64,000 bases of DNA. It comes from Candidatus Scybalocola faecigallinarum. Its GTDB lineage: Bacteria; Bacillota; Clostridia; Lachnospirales; Lachnospiraceae. Of the stretch, positions 44,348-51,615 are shown piece by piece; positions within the stretch are counted from its first letter, which is position 1; each line of letters begins with the position of its first letter. The notes under the pieces were generated by a model that did not search any database, was not told the DNA's origin, and was given only the letters and a program-made list of their open reading frames with translations. The stretch lies in assembly GCA_018711005.1 (NCBI GenBank), contig DVIT01000014.1:1-64000 (forward strand), in the 5' to 3' direction. A program made the translations under genes and the position numbers.

Positions 44348-45527
44348 GGTTTCTTAAATCCTCTGGAAAGTCCTCGGTCCAAAGATAGTCGCTGTATACA
44401 GGCTGGAGTCCGTGGGCGCGGATCGCTGCATCCACCTGGGCCACGCTTCTTGGATCGGAGATTTCAAATTGTTCGTCGCCTTTGGCTTCTTCCTCATGGC
44501 CGCCGACGCCGACGCTGACGCCTGCAGAAATTTTTGTGGCGGCAAGTCCGATCACGTTGTCCCTGAAGCCTGCCCGCTCACGGGTGGAAATAGTAATGCC
44601 TGCATAAGGAAGGAACAGACGGTATGCCAGCATAACCTGAAGAAGCTGAGGTTCATGAACGTCCTTTGGATTATTTTCCTCGTTATTAATATAGGGGCGC
44701 AGTCTCGGGGTGGAGAAGGAGATTTCTGCGTGGGGGTACTTGTGCTGGATCAGGCTGGCGTGAAGGCCGGTGGCAAAGGCGTCCTTGCGGAAATCATCCA
44801 AACCTAAGAGAGCGCCAAAGGCGACGCCGCGCATACCGCCCATAAGGGCCCGTTCCTGAGCATTAAAGCGATACGGGAAAATGCGCTTGGGGCCGGAAAG
44901 ATGCATTTGCTCATATTTATCCGGATTGTAAGTTTCCTGATACACACACACATAATCAGCGCCGCACCGGTGGAGATAGGCGTATTCATCCGTGTTTAAC
45001 GGGTAAATTTCCAGGGAAATGGATGAAAAGTATTTCTGGGCGATTTTCAGCGCTTCGCCAATATATTCCACATCGGACATATGGCGGGATTCTCCTGTAA
45101 GGATAAGGATGTCTTTTAAACCGGTTTTGGCAATGGTGTGCAGCTCCCGGTCGATTTCCTCCATGGTCAGACGGGCACGGTGGATCCGGTTTTTACAGTT
45201 AAAGCCGCAGTAAATGCAGTTGTTTTCGCAGTAGTTGGCAATGTACAGCGGGGTAAAAAGCGCCACGCTGTTGCCGAAATGCTTGCGGGTCTCCGCTTTT
45301 GCCCGGCGGGCAATGGCTTCCAGGTGAGGCAGGGCGGCAGGAGAGAGCAGCGCCTTAAAATCTTCCAGGGTGATCTCGTCATGGCTTAAAGCAGCAAGCA
45401 CATGGTTTTCTGTATATTGATAATAGTCATAGTCAGCAGCAGCGGCAAGCACTGTGTCCATAATGGAATGGTCAATGGCTTCCATGCCGTCCATATAGGT
45501 CATATGGTCAACTTTTTGTGTATTCAA
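44337..45527 (-). CDS. thiH: 2-iminoacetate synthase ThiH (radical SAM)
   Basis: 396 residues; start TTG, 8 bases after AGGAGG. The radical-SAM cluster motif CENNCIYCGF (Cx3Cx2C) is at about 97-104, followed by ILILTGESR and VCVYQETY typical of ThiH. It cleaves tyrosine to dehydroglycine and p-cresol, giving the glycine-derived part of the thiazole ring without oxygen. It lies between thiG and a thiE-like gene. Its presence rather than ThiO marks an anaerobic lifestyle. Confidence 0.96.
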   Translation of the reverse strand: MNTQKVDHMTYMDGMEAIDHSIMDTVLAAAADYDYYQYTENHVLAALSHDEITLEDFKALLSPAALPHLEAIARRAKAETRKHFGNSVALFTPLYIANYCENNCIYCGFNCKNRIHRARLTMEEIDRELHTIAKTGLKDILILTGESRHMSDVEYIGEALKIAQKYFSSISLEIYPLNTDEYAYLHRCGADYVCVYQETYNPDKYEQMHLSGPKRIFPYRFNAQERALMGGMRGVAFGALLGLDDFRKDAFATGLHASLIQHKYPHAEISFSTPRLRPYINNEENNPKDVHEPQLLQVMLAYRLFLPYAGITISTRERAGFRDNVIGLAATKISAGVSVGVGGHEEEAKGDEQFEISDPRSVAQVDAAIRAHGLQPVYSDYLWTEDFPEDLRNHAS

Positions 45528-45587
45528 TGAAATGGCCTCCTGTGTATCTTTTCCGGGCCGCCTTAGGCCGGCTCCGGTGTTTTATCA

Positions 45588-45611
45588 TTCCTGCCGCGTT
45601 TTTGCGCGGCA
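45588..45611 (-). other. Intercistronic hairpin between thiG and thiH
   Basis: CCTGCCGCG pairs perfectly with CGCGGCAGG. A second GC-rich pairing (near 45552-45575) follows before the thiH ribosome-binding site. With no T run, RNA processing or expression tuning is more likely than full termination. Confidence 0.5.
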
Positions 45612-45647
45612 GGGCGTTTGGCGTGGCAGAGCGTTTGAGCTATAAGC

Positions 45648-46415
45648 TTAATCCTGTAAAAATCCCGTTAACGGGCTGGATGCTTCCCCTTTGTGTTCAA
45701 GGACACGGCCGGGACCGGCAAGATAAGCCAGACGACCGGCTTCGATGGCCAGCTTAAATGCCCGTGCCATGGCGGCAACATCACCGGCAGTAGCAATGGC
45801 AGTGTTGGCCATAACGGCGGCAGCGCCGATCTCCATAGCTTCGCAGGCCTGTGAAGGACGGCCGATGCCGGCGTCTACAATGATGGGAAGGTCGATCTCA
45901 TCTACAAGCATTTTTACAAAGTCTTTAGTTAAAAGTCCTTTGTTGCTGCCAATGGGAGCGCCAAGGGGCATAACGGCAGCGGCTCCCGCATCTGCCAGGG
46001 CTCTTGCTGCGGCCAGATCCGGCATCATGTAAGGCATAACAATAAATCCTTCTTTGGCAAGGATTTCTGTGGCTTTGATCGTTTCCCGGTTATCCGGCAT
46101 GAGATATTTGGAGTCATGGATAACTTCGACTTTAACAAAATCTCCGCACCCAAGCTCTCTGGCCAGGCGGGCAATGCGCACCGCTTCTTTGGCGTCTCTG
46201 GCGCCGGAAGTGTTTGGCAGCAGTGTAATGCCTTCAGGCATATAATCCAGGATATTTTCCTCGCCGCCGGCATTGGCACGGCGCAGCGCCAGGGTTGCCA
46301 TTTCAACGCCGCCGTTTTCGATAACCGCCTTGGTCATTTCCAGGGAAAATTTCCCGGAGCCTAAAATAAAACGTGAATTAAATGTGTGTCCTCCAATAAT
46401 TAATGGATCATTCAT
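45648..46415 (-). CDS. thiG: Thiazole synthase ThiG
   Basis: 255 residues, full length. [18 protein letters not shown] at the start, the Schiff-base lysine region ([16 protein letters not shown]), [27 protein letters not shown] and [13 protein letters not shown] are characteristic. It condenses DXP, dehydroglycine and ThiS thiocarboxylate to the thiazole phosphate. The ribosome-binding site GGAGGAAA lies in a repeated leader unit shared with thiS. Confidence 0.97.
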   Translation of the reverse strand: MNDPLIIGGHTFNSRFILGSGKFSLEMTKAVIENGGVEMATLALRRANAGGEENILDYMPEGITLLPNTSGARDAKEAVRIARLARELGCGDFVKVEVIHDSKYLMPDNRETIKATEILAKEGFIVMPYMMPDLAAARALADAGAAAVMPLGAPIGSNKGLLTKDFVKMLVDEIDLPIIVDAGIGRPSQACEAMEIGAAAVMANTAIATAGDVAAMARAFKLAIEAGRLAYLAGPGRVLEHKGEASSPLTGFLQD

Positions 46416-46420
46416 AAAAT

Positions 46421-46498
46421 TTCCTCCTCTTGGGCCATGTTTTTAAGGCCATACAGGTATCCCCGAAGGGGGCTTCCTCTTTATGGGCCATGTTTTTC
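46421..46498 (-). repeat. Repeated leader unit upstream of thiG
   Basis: One full unit (46421-46457, then ATCCCCGAAGGGGGC) and one truncated unit (46474-46498) match the 52-bp tandem found before thiS with few changes. On the minus strand each unit holds CCCCTTCGGGG, TGGCC...GGCCA and an AGGAGG-like site. Confidence 0.75.
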
Positions 46499-47185
46499 TT
46501 ATGGTTCTGAAATGTTTAAGATCAGCCGCAGGACCATGTTGGCCTGGTGGGCTGCACATAAAGCGGCTCTTGGGGCCATCAGGCAAAGCCCGTCCTCGAT
46601 CCCGCTTTCATTGTCGCCGGAAAGATAAAAATGTTTCATGACCTTCCGGGTCTTTATATCGTTGGCGCTTCCATATCCGGCAAGGCCGGAGGCAGCTACA
46701 ATGGTTTTATCCGGGCAATTTTCCAGGATCGTGTTGACCAGTTCCGCCTTGGCACCGGCATTGTCAAAGGCTTCGCAGACAATGGGGCAGTCTTTAAATA
46801 TGGAAACAGCGTTTTGGGCAGTCACTCGTTTTGTATACAGTGTCAGGTCAATATATGGATTGATCTGATAAAGCTGCTGAGCAAGAGCCTTCGTTTTTTC
46901 CATGCCAAGATGGCTGATCATGTAATGCTGGCGGTTAAGATTGGACAGATCTACCAGGTCAAAATCGGCCAGGATAAGCCGGCCAATGCCAAGGCGGGTC
47001 AGCATTACGGCAATGTTGGATCCCAGCCCGCCAAGGCCTGCGATACCTACACAGGCAGCCTGCATAGACTCATAGACAGGCCGGGTATGACGCTGGATCA
47101 GTACCTGGGCCAGCATTTCCTTTGACGGCATAGCCGGATCTGACGGAATGCCCGGATCTTTCGTGTTGACGCGCGGTGTTTCCAT
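46499..47185 (-). CDS. thiF: ThiS adenylyltransferase ThiF
   Basis: 228 residues of the E1/MoeB/ThiF fold: GIAGLGGLGSNIAVML binds ATP, followed by LADFDLVDLSNLNRQ and VCEAFDNAGAKAELV. It activates the ThiS C terminus as acyl-adenylate. The ATG overlaps the thiS stop by one base. It is a short type, without the zinc-cysteine pairs of E. coli ThiF and without a rhodanese domain; the sulfur donor is therefore supplied by another protein. Confidence 0.93.
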   Translation of the reverse strand: METPRVNTKDPGIPSDPAMPSKEMLAQVLIQRHTRPVYESMQAACVGIAGLGGLGSNIAVMLTRLGIGRLILADFDLVDLSNLNRQHYMISHLGMEKTKALAQQLYQINPYIDLTLYTKRVTAQNAVSIFKDCPIVCEAFDNAGAKAELVNTILENCPDKTIVAASGLAGYGSANDIKTRKVMKHFYLSGDNESGIEDGLCLMAPRAALCAAHQANMVLRLILNISEP

Positions 47186-47379
47186 CAGCCGCCACCTACA
47201 AAATGGACGATTTCCAAGGTGTCTGCATCCGACAGGATGGTCGTCTCATAAGCGCCCTTTGGGACAATATCCCCATTCAGCTCTACAGCTACACGCCCGG
47301 TATTAAAGCCTCTCTGTGCCAGATAATCTGTGAGCCGGGTGGGCTGAGTCAGTGTAAAAATTTCTCCATTAACCTTCAT
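47185..47379 (-). CDS. thiS: Sulfur carrier protein ThiS
   Basis: The start is MKVNGEIFTL behind AAGGAGG; the longer frame lacks a suitable site. The 64-residue ubiquitin-like fold ends with the required Gly-Gly tail (VHFVGGG). The C-terminal glycine is adenylated by ThiF and thiolated, then delivers sulfur to ThiG. First gene of the thi operon. Confidence 0.95.
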   Translation of the reverse strand: MKVNGEIFTLTQPTRLTDYLAQRGFNTGRVAVELNGDIVPKGAYETTILSDADTLEIVHFVGGG

Positions 47380-47381
47380 GT

Positions 47382-47469
47382 TTCCTCCTTTTGGCCATGT
47401 TTTTAAGGCCATCCAGGTATCCCCGAAGGGGGCTTCCTCCTTTTGGCCATGTTTTTAAGGCCATCCAGG
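47382..47469 (-). repeat. Tandem 52-bp leader repeat upstream of thiS
   Basis: A 36-bp segment occurs twice without change (47382-47417 and 47434-47469), period 52. Each copy contains, on the minus strand, TGGCC-(10 nt)-GGCCA and an AAGGAGG site; only the copy next to thiS is followed by an ATG at proper distance. The same unit lies before thiG. Confidence 0.85.
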
Positions 47470-47503
47470 CACCTCAGGCGAGGGGTCTGAACAAAAAATT
47501 CCT

Positions 47504-47550
47504 AAAAAAACGCACAAAAAGGGCTACACCCGCGGTGGTGTACCCCTTTA
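47504..47550 (-). terminator. Leader terminator of the thi operon
   Basis: On the minus strand AAAGGGGTACACC pairs with GGTGTAGCCCTTT, followed by T-rich DNA. It lies about 75-120 nt after the promoter and before thiS, so it would act as a conditional attenuator. I could not find the CTGAGA and CCTGATCTGG blocks of a TPP riboswitch. Confidence 0.65.
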
Positions 47551-47629
47551 CTTAACGTTACCAATATGGACTTGTATGGACAAATATATTAATAGTGATG
47601 AAAAGTAAGTCTTTCATCAAACAACAATT

Positions 47630-47658
47630 AAATTAGCATAAAATCAGGATCTTGTCAA
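47630..47658 (-). promoter_or_regulatory. Promoter of the thi operon
   Basis: TTGACA (47653-47658), 17 bp, TAATTT (47630-47635). The leader then shows a hairpin GATGAAA...TTTCATC. From 47660 to about 47920 I see no gene or clear signal, apart from a short repeat of CCGGAATC near 47855-47885. Confidence 0.7.
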
Positions 47659-48027
47659 TATATTTACAGGGAATTGATTTTTAACTGGTTTAGACCCTGA
47701 TTTCCATTTTCTGTTTTATTGCCGTAGGATTTTGCCCACCCCTTAGGCCTGATTCAGAGTTTTGTGAATTTCAGCCGTAGATTTTGGATCATACTTCGGC
47801 TTATATTGGGATTTTGCGATTTAGGGGGGAATCACTGGGAAAAGTTTCCCGGCACCGGAATCAATAGGTGCAGAGCCGGAATCCGCAGGTATGGCTAAAA
47901 CGCCTATAGCAATTTTATTTATGTTATGGTATGATGGCTTTGTGGATATTTTTTGAAAAAATGAGAAAACTATGGGGTAAACAGCCCCAATGACGGGGTG
48001 TTGCAGTAAGGAGGAACAAGAATTCGT

Positions 48028-48897
48028 ATGAAAAAATTAATAGGGATTTTAAGCCTTGTTTTGGCATTAGGAGTAATGGGCTGCGGCAGTGATAATACAT
48101 CTCAAAGCAATACGGAAACTCAGGACAGCCAGACAGCAGCGGGCAGTGAGACGGCTCAGGAAACCGATGCTCAGGAAGCCATGCGCGCCGTGTATTTAGA
48201 AAATGGCAACGGTAATATGTTTGTTTCCATTGAACAGGAGACACCGTTTACCGGAACACTGCCTGAAGATATTTCAGATGAAGATGGCAATGCGATTACC
48301 GCAGATGATCTTAATAATGGTGATGTTGTCGATATATATGGCGACGGGATCATGCTGAACTCTTATCCCGGCCAGTATCCGGGCATTTCAAAGCTCGTCC
48401 GGGTAGAAAAAGAGAATCAGGAATATGTGGAAAAGTATCAGGAACTGATGGACCAGTTCTTCCCTGCTCCGGATACATCTGAGCCGCCGGAATTGTCTCT
48501 TAATTATCATCAGACAGATGCTATTGTGACAGCAGCCTGTGACCAGTTTGGGTATACATGGGAATTTACTGATGAAAATGGAGAATCACAGGTGGTTATT
48601 GCAGACACATCCCATGTACTGCAAAGTGATGATCTTGCCCAGTTGACACTGGAAGGAGAAACTCAGATGACGGTTATGGCTTCTTATAAACCAGAGTCTA
48701 TTACTGTATCCCGCTGGGAAAGCGCCCAGAGGGAAGGAAGTAAAGAAACGATTCCCGAAGGCGAGTCCGTGGCCGTGGAAGAACTGGAGGACGGATTGAC
48801 CTTTACTGCTGAACCGGGATACATTTATGAGATCATAGGCGCCTGGCCCGAAGGGGAAGTGACCTATGGGTTTGAAGCAGTTGCACAAAATTCATAA
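48028..48897 (+). CDS. Uncharacterised extracytoplasmic lipoprotein
   Basis: 289 residues; ATG after AAGGAGGAACAAGAATTC-type site with spacing near 12. Signal peptide with lipobox (LGVMGCGSD, Cys at 19), Ser/Thr/Gln-rich linker (20-50), then two beta-rich parts: an OB-like section (FTGTLPEDISDEDGNAITADDLNNGDVVDIYGDGIM) and a C-terminal domain (YEIIGAWPEGEVTYGFEAVA). Small lipoproteins of this pattern are frequent in Lachnospiraceae, some with DUF3221-like or DUF5666-like folds. No function can be assigned. A hairpin at 48912-48945 follows. Confidence 0.75.
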   Translation: MKKLIGILSLVLALGVMGCGSDNTSQSNTETQDSQTAAGSETAQETDAQEAMRAVYLENGNGNMFVSIEQETPFTGTLPEDISDEDGNAITADDLNNGDVVDIYGDGIMLNSYPGQYPGISKLVRVEKENQEYVEKYQELMDQFFPAPDTSEPPELSLNYHQTDAIVTAACDQFGYTWEFTDENGESQVVIADTSHVLQSDDLAQLTLEGETQMTVMASYKPESITVSRWESAQREGSKETIPEGESVAVEELEDGLTFTAEPGYIYEIIGAWPEGEVTYGFEAVAQNS

Positions 48898-48911
48898 TAT
48901 CCACACTGCAT

Positions 48912-48945
48912 ATATGGCAGGCTGTTTGCGGACAGCCTGCCATAT
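48912..48945 (+). terminator. Hairpin after the lipoprotein gene
   Basis: ATATGGCAGGCTGT pairs perfectly with ACAGCCTGCCATAT around TTGCGG. Only GTCGTTT follows, so termination may be inefficient. Confidence 0.55.
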
Positions 48946-48973
48946 GTCGTTTATGGTGCATCTGCCCATGGAG

Positions 48974-49117
48974 TTCGGTCAAAAATGGAATTTTTGCGTA
49001 TATGGGGGTAGGATTTCCCTATCGACTTCGGTTAAAAACGGTGTTTTCTCTTATTTGAGGGTATTGTGAGACCGAATTGTTCGGTCAAAAACAGCAAAAT
49101 CACAAATCAGACCGAAG
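48974..49117. repeat. Cluster of TTCGGTC/GACCGAA heptamers
   Basis: TTCGGTCAAAAA (48974), TTCGGTTAAAAA (49027), a perfect GACCGAA-TTG-TTCGGTC dyad (49070-49086, again followed by AAAAA) and GACCGAAG (49110). The stretch holds no gene. It directly precedes the inverted-repeat element at 49151. Confidence 0.6.
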
Positions 49118-49150
49118 TTGAAGCCTTGAATCTCTACGATCTCCAAAGTA

Positions 49151-49269
49151 TTCAGCCCTGCCAGCTCACTGGCGCTCGCTGCGGACGTCGTCCGTATGTC
49201 TGCCCAGGCAGTCCGGTTGTTGCAAGCAAGCTTGCACATCCATCCCGCCCGGGCAGCCGCAGGGCTGAA
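49151..49269. repeat. 119-nt element bounded by 11-bp inverted repeats
   Basis: TTCAGCCCTGC (49151-49161) and GCAGGGCTGAA (49259-49269) are exact complements. Inside are four short dyads: GGACG/GTCC, CTGCC/GGCAG, TGCAAGC/GCTTGCA and GCCCGGGC. It has no ORF. It could be a REP/MITE-type element or a structured RNA. The rest up to 49422 shows only the ribosome-binding region of the next gene. Confidence 0.65.
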
Positions 49270-49422
49270 CTTGGAGCCAAAATCTTTACTGGGGATTATT
49301 TTATCATTAAGAAAGTATAAACTCCATTGACAAACAGGCGTGATATGTAGTATGAAATACAGTGTTGAAACAGGGGAGTCGTTTTATTGGCTGAATGATG
49401 ACCGAACAGGAGCGATGATCAT

Positions 49423-50802
49423 ATGTATGGATATATAAATTGCAACAAGGCCGGACTCAGTGCAGAGGAGATTGGGCGGTACCAAAGTGTTTACTGCGGC
49501 CTGTGCAATGAATTGAAAGATTCCTTCGGACAGATTGAACGATTAAGCTTAAGCTATGATATGACGTTTCTTATATTGCTGCTGTCATCTTTGTATGAGC
49601 CGGAAGAAAAATCGCGGGAATTTCGCTGCGGCCTTAACCGGCTGAAGCCTAAGATTGCAGTGAGCAATAAATTTATGTCCTATGCGGCAGATATGACGAT
49701 AGTGCTGACGTATTACAAATGCATGGATGACTGGCAGGACGATAAAAAGTATTTAAAGCACTGGTATGCAGGCGAGCTGAAAAAGTGGTATGACGAGGCT
49801 GCCCGGAAATATCCGCGCCAGTGCAAAGCTATTGCCGAAGGCGTAGAGGCGTTGAATAAGGTGGAAAAATCCTATTCACCCCAGCCGGATGATGCGGTTA
49901 ATTCATCTGGTAAAATGCTCTCCGAACTGTTTGTTTATGAAGAAGATTTTTGGAGCAACAGCCTGCGCAGCTTTGGCTATGAGCTTGGCCGTTTTATTTA
50001 TTTAATGGATGCAGCCATGGATTATCAGGACGATCAGAAAAAGAACAGTTATAATCCTTTGTTCCGGATGCATAAAAAGCCGGAAGAAATGGGGGAAATA
50101 CTGACTATGTCCATAGGAAATGTGACCCAGATTTTTGAGAAGCTCCCTCTGGTCCAGGACCTCCATCCCGACGATCCTCAGGCGGCGGAAAAGATGAATG
50201 AGATCAATGAAGCCTATGATATGCTGAATAATCCGGAAAAATACCAGAAACGGGAGCAGCAGTCGTACCACCGCCAGGAAAATCCTTACGGGAGCAGCCA
50301 GGGCAGCTATCGGGGCGGTTATTATGGCGGCTCTTACGGCCAGGGGCCAAGAGGCGGCTATGGCGGATTTGGAGATTTTGACTTTGACGATCTTTTCGGC
50401 TTTGGCCGGCGGACTTATGCCACGCCAAAGGCAGCCAGCGAGCCTGGGGACAGCCCGGATATACGTCAGGCGGTGGACCTGATCAATATTGGGGAATACG
50501 CCCGGGCCAACGCTACGCTAAACAGTATATTAAGCGCACAAAGAGATGCCCGGTGGTATTATCTGAGTGCATTGGCCAACTTTGGCCTTGGCAATCAGCT
50601 GCTGGCTGTGGAACAGATCCAAAGAGCCATCCGGAAAGATCCGTGCAATGGCCTTTACACAGATACATTGCAGACATTTCAAAGGAGCGCGTCTGCCTAT
50701 GCGCAGGATGGTCAGGAATTTCAGCAGTATGCCATGAACCTTAACAAAATGTGCGGGTGTTTTTGTGCGGCACAGCTTTTGTGTATGTGCTGCTGGTTTT
50801 AG
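49423..50802 (+). CDS. DUF5685 protein fused to a truncated J-domain/TPR protein
   Basis: 459 residues. The first 245 match DUF5685 (MYGYINCNKAGLSAEEI, YQSVYCGLCNELK, SLSYDMTFLILLLSS, CGLNRLKPKI, FIYLMDAAMDYQDDQKKNSYNPLF). The frame then passes from LPLVQD to LHPDDPQAAEKMNEINEAYDMLNNPEKYQ, which is the last third of a J domain without its helices I and II. A Gly/Tyr-rich segment, a TPR-like pair (about 345-420) and a Cys-rich tail (CGCFCAAQLLCMCCWF) follow. In related genomes, as I recall, these are two neighbouring genes. An in-frame deletion joining them is the likely origin; a functional J domain is not expected. Confidence 0.8.
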   Translation: MYGYINCNKAGLSAEEIGRYQSVYCGLCNELKDSFGQIERLSLSYDMTFLILLLSSLYEPEEKSREFRCGLNRLKPKIAVSNKFMSYAADMTIVLTYYKCMDDWQDDKKYLKHWYAGELKKWYDEAARKYPRQCKAIAEGVEALNKVEKSYSPQPDDAVNSSGKMLSELFVYEEDFWSNSLRSFGYELGRFIYLMDAAMDYQDDQKKNSYNPLFRMHKKPEEMGEILTMSIGNVTQIFEKLPLVQDLHPDDPQAAEKMNEINEAYDMLNNPEKYQKREQQSYHRQENPYGSSQGSYRGGYYGGSYGQGPRGGYGGFGDFDFDDLFGFGRRTYATPKAASEPGDSPDIRQAVDLINIGEYARANATLNSILSAQRDARWYYLSALANFGLGNQLLAVEQIQRAIRKDPCNGLYTDTLQTFQRSASAYAQDGQEFQQYAMNLNKMCGCFCAAQLLCMCCWF

Positions 50803-50967
50803 ACGGTGACAGGCACTGTTGGAAGGATCGTGGCGGGAATGGTGTGATTGGTAAAAATTTGTATCATTGCCAATATTTCTTTTATCCGCTATACTGTATA
50901 CAGGTGCAGTTTCCGGAGGAAATTTGAGGAAACCGGACTGACCACAATGAAATACAGGAGGTTTAAC

Positions 50968-51510
50968 ATGCGTTTATTACTGGAAGATACGATGGCACTG
51001 GTCATTGATTATCAGGAGCGGCTTATGCCGGTGATCCATGAAAAGGAAGCCCTGGAGGCACGGACATGCATCCTGCTGAAAGGTCTGAAGGCTTTGGGTG
51101 TGCCCATGCTTATGACCCAGCAGTATACCAAAGGCATTGGAATGACGATTCCGTCTATTACCGAAGCAGCAGGGATCAGTGAATATTTTGATAAGATTAC
51201 ATTCAGCTGCTATGAAGATGAGGCAGTGCGCAGCAAAATGGAGGAACTCGGGAAAAAGACCGTGATCGTGTGCGGTATTGAAGCACATATTTGTGTACTC
51301 CAGACATGTATCGATCTGAAAGCAGCCGGTTATACGCCGGTGCTTGTAACAGACTGTATCAGCTCACGCAAGGCTTCAGACACACAAGTCGCTTTAATGC
51401 GCGCTCAAAGCGAGGGCATTCTTTTAACAACCACAGAATCTGTGCTGTTTGAACTGACACGGAAGGCCGGAAGTCCGGTATTCAAGGAAATTTCACGGCT
51501 GATCAAATAA
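50968..51510 (+). CDS. Isochorismatase-family cysteine hydrolase
   Basis: The start MRLLLEDTMAL is six bases after AGGAGG; two upstream in-frame ATGs lack sites. In 180 residues the catalytic Asp (ALVIDYQERL), Lys (DKITFSC) and Cys (GIEAHICVLQT) of the family are present, with the cis-peptide GIEAH. Members include nicotinamidase, but the metal-binding motif of nicotinamidases is not evident and the size fits YcaC-like hydrolases. It is convergent with pncB, so a nicotinamide-to-nicotinate role is attractive but unproven. Confidence 0.88.
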   Translation: MRLLLEDTMALVIDYQERLMPVIHEKEALEARTCILLKGLKALGVPMLMTQQYTKGIGMTIPSITEAAGISEYFDKITFSCYEDEAVRSKMEELGKKTVIVCGIEAHICVLQTCIDLKAAGYTPVLVTDCISSRKASDTQVALMRAQSEGILLTTTESVLFELTRKAGSPVFKEISRLIK

Positions 51511-51549
51511 ATGATGTGTTTATTTTGATAGCAGCAAATATATAATAAT

Positions 51550-51585
51550 AAATGCCGGAGCTTCGGGGACGAGGTTCCGGCATTT
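51550..51585. terminator. Bidirectional terminator
   Basis: AAATGCCGGA pairs with TCCGGCATTT between the convergent hydrolase and pncB genes. Confidence 0.8.
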
Positions 51586-51615
51586 GTTCGATATTCATAT
51601 AGATCTGTGTGATGA

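Noticed and set aside
47380-47500. TPP riboswitch directly before thiS
   Set aside because: The CTGAG found near 47470 is part of a small CCTC/GAGG hairpin; the second conserved TPP block is missing.
50968-51510. Calling the hydrolase a nicotinamidase (PncA)
   Set aside because: Catalytic residues fit the wider isochorismatase family, but the nicotinamidase metal-binding motif is not visible; the neighbouring pncB is only weak support.
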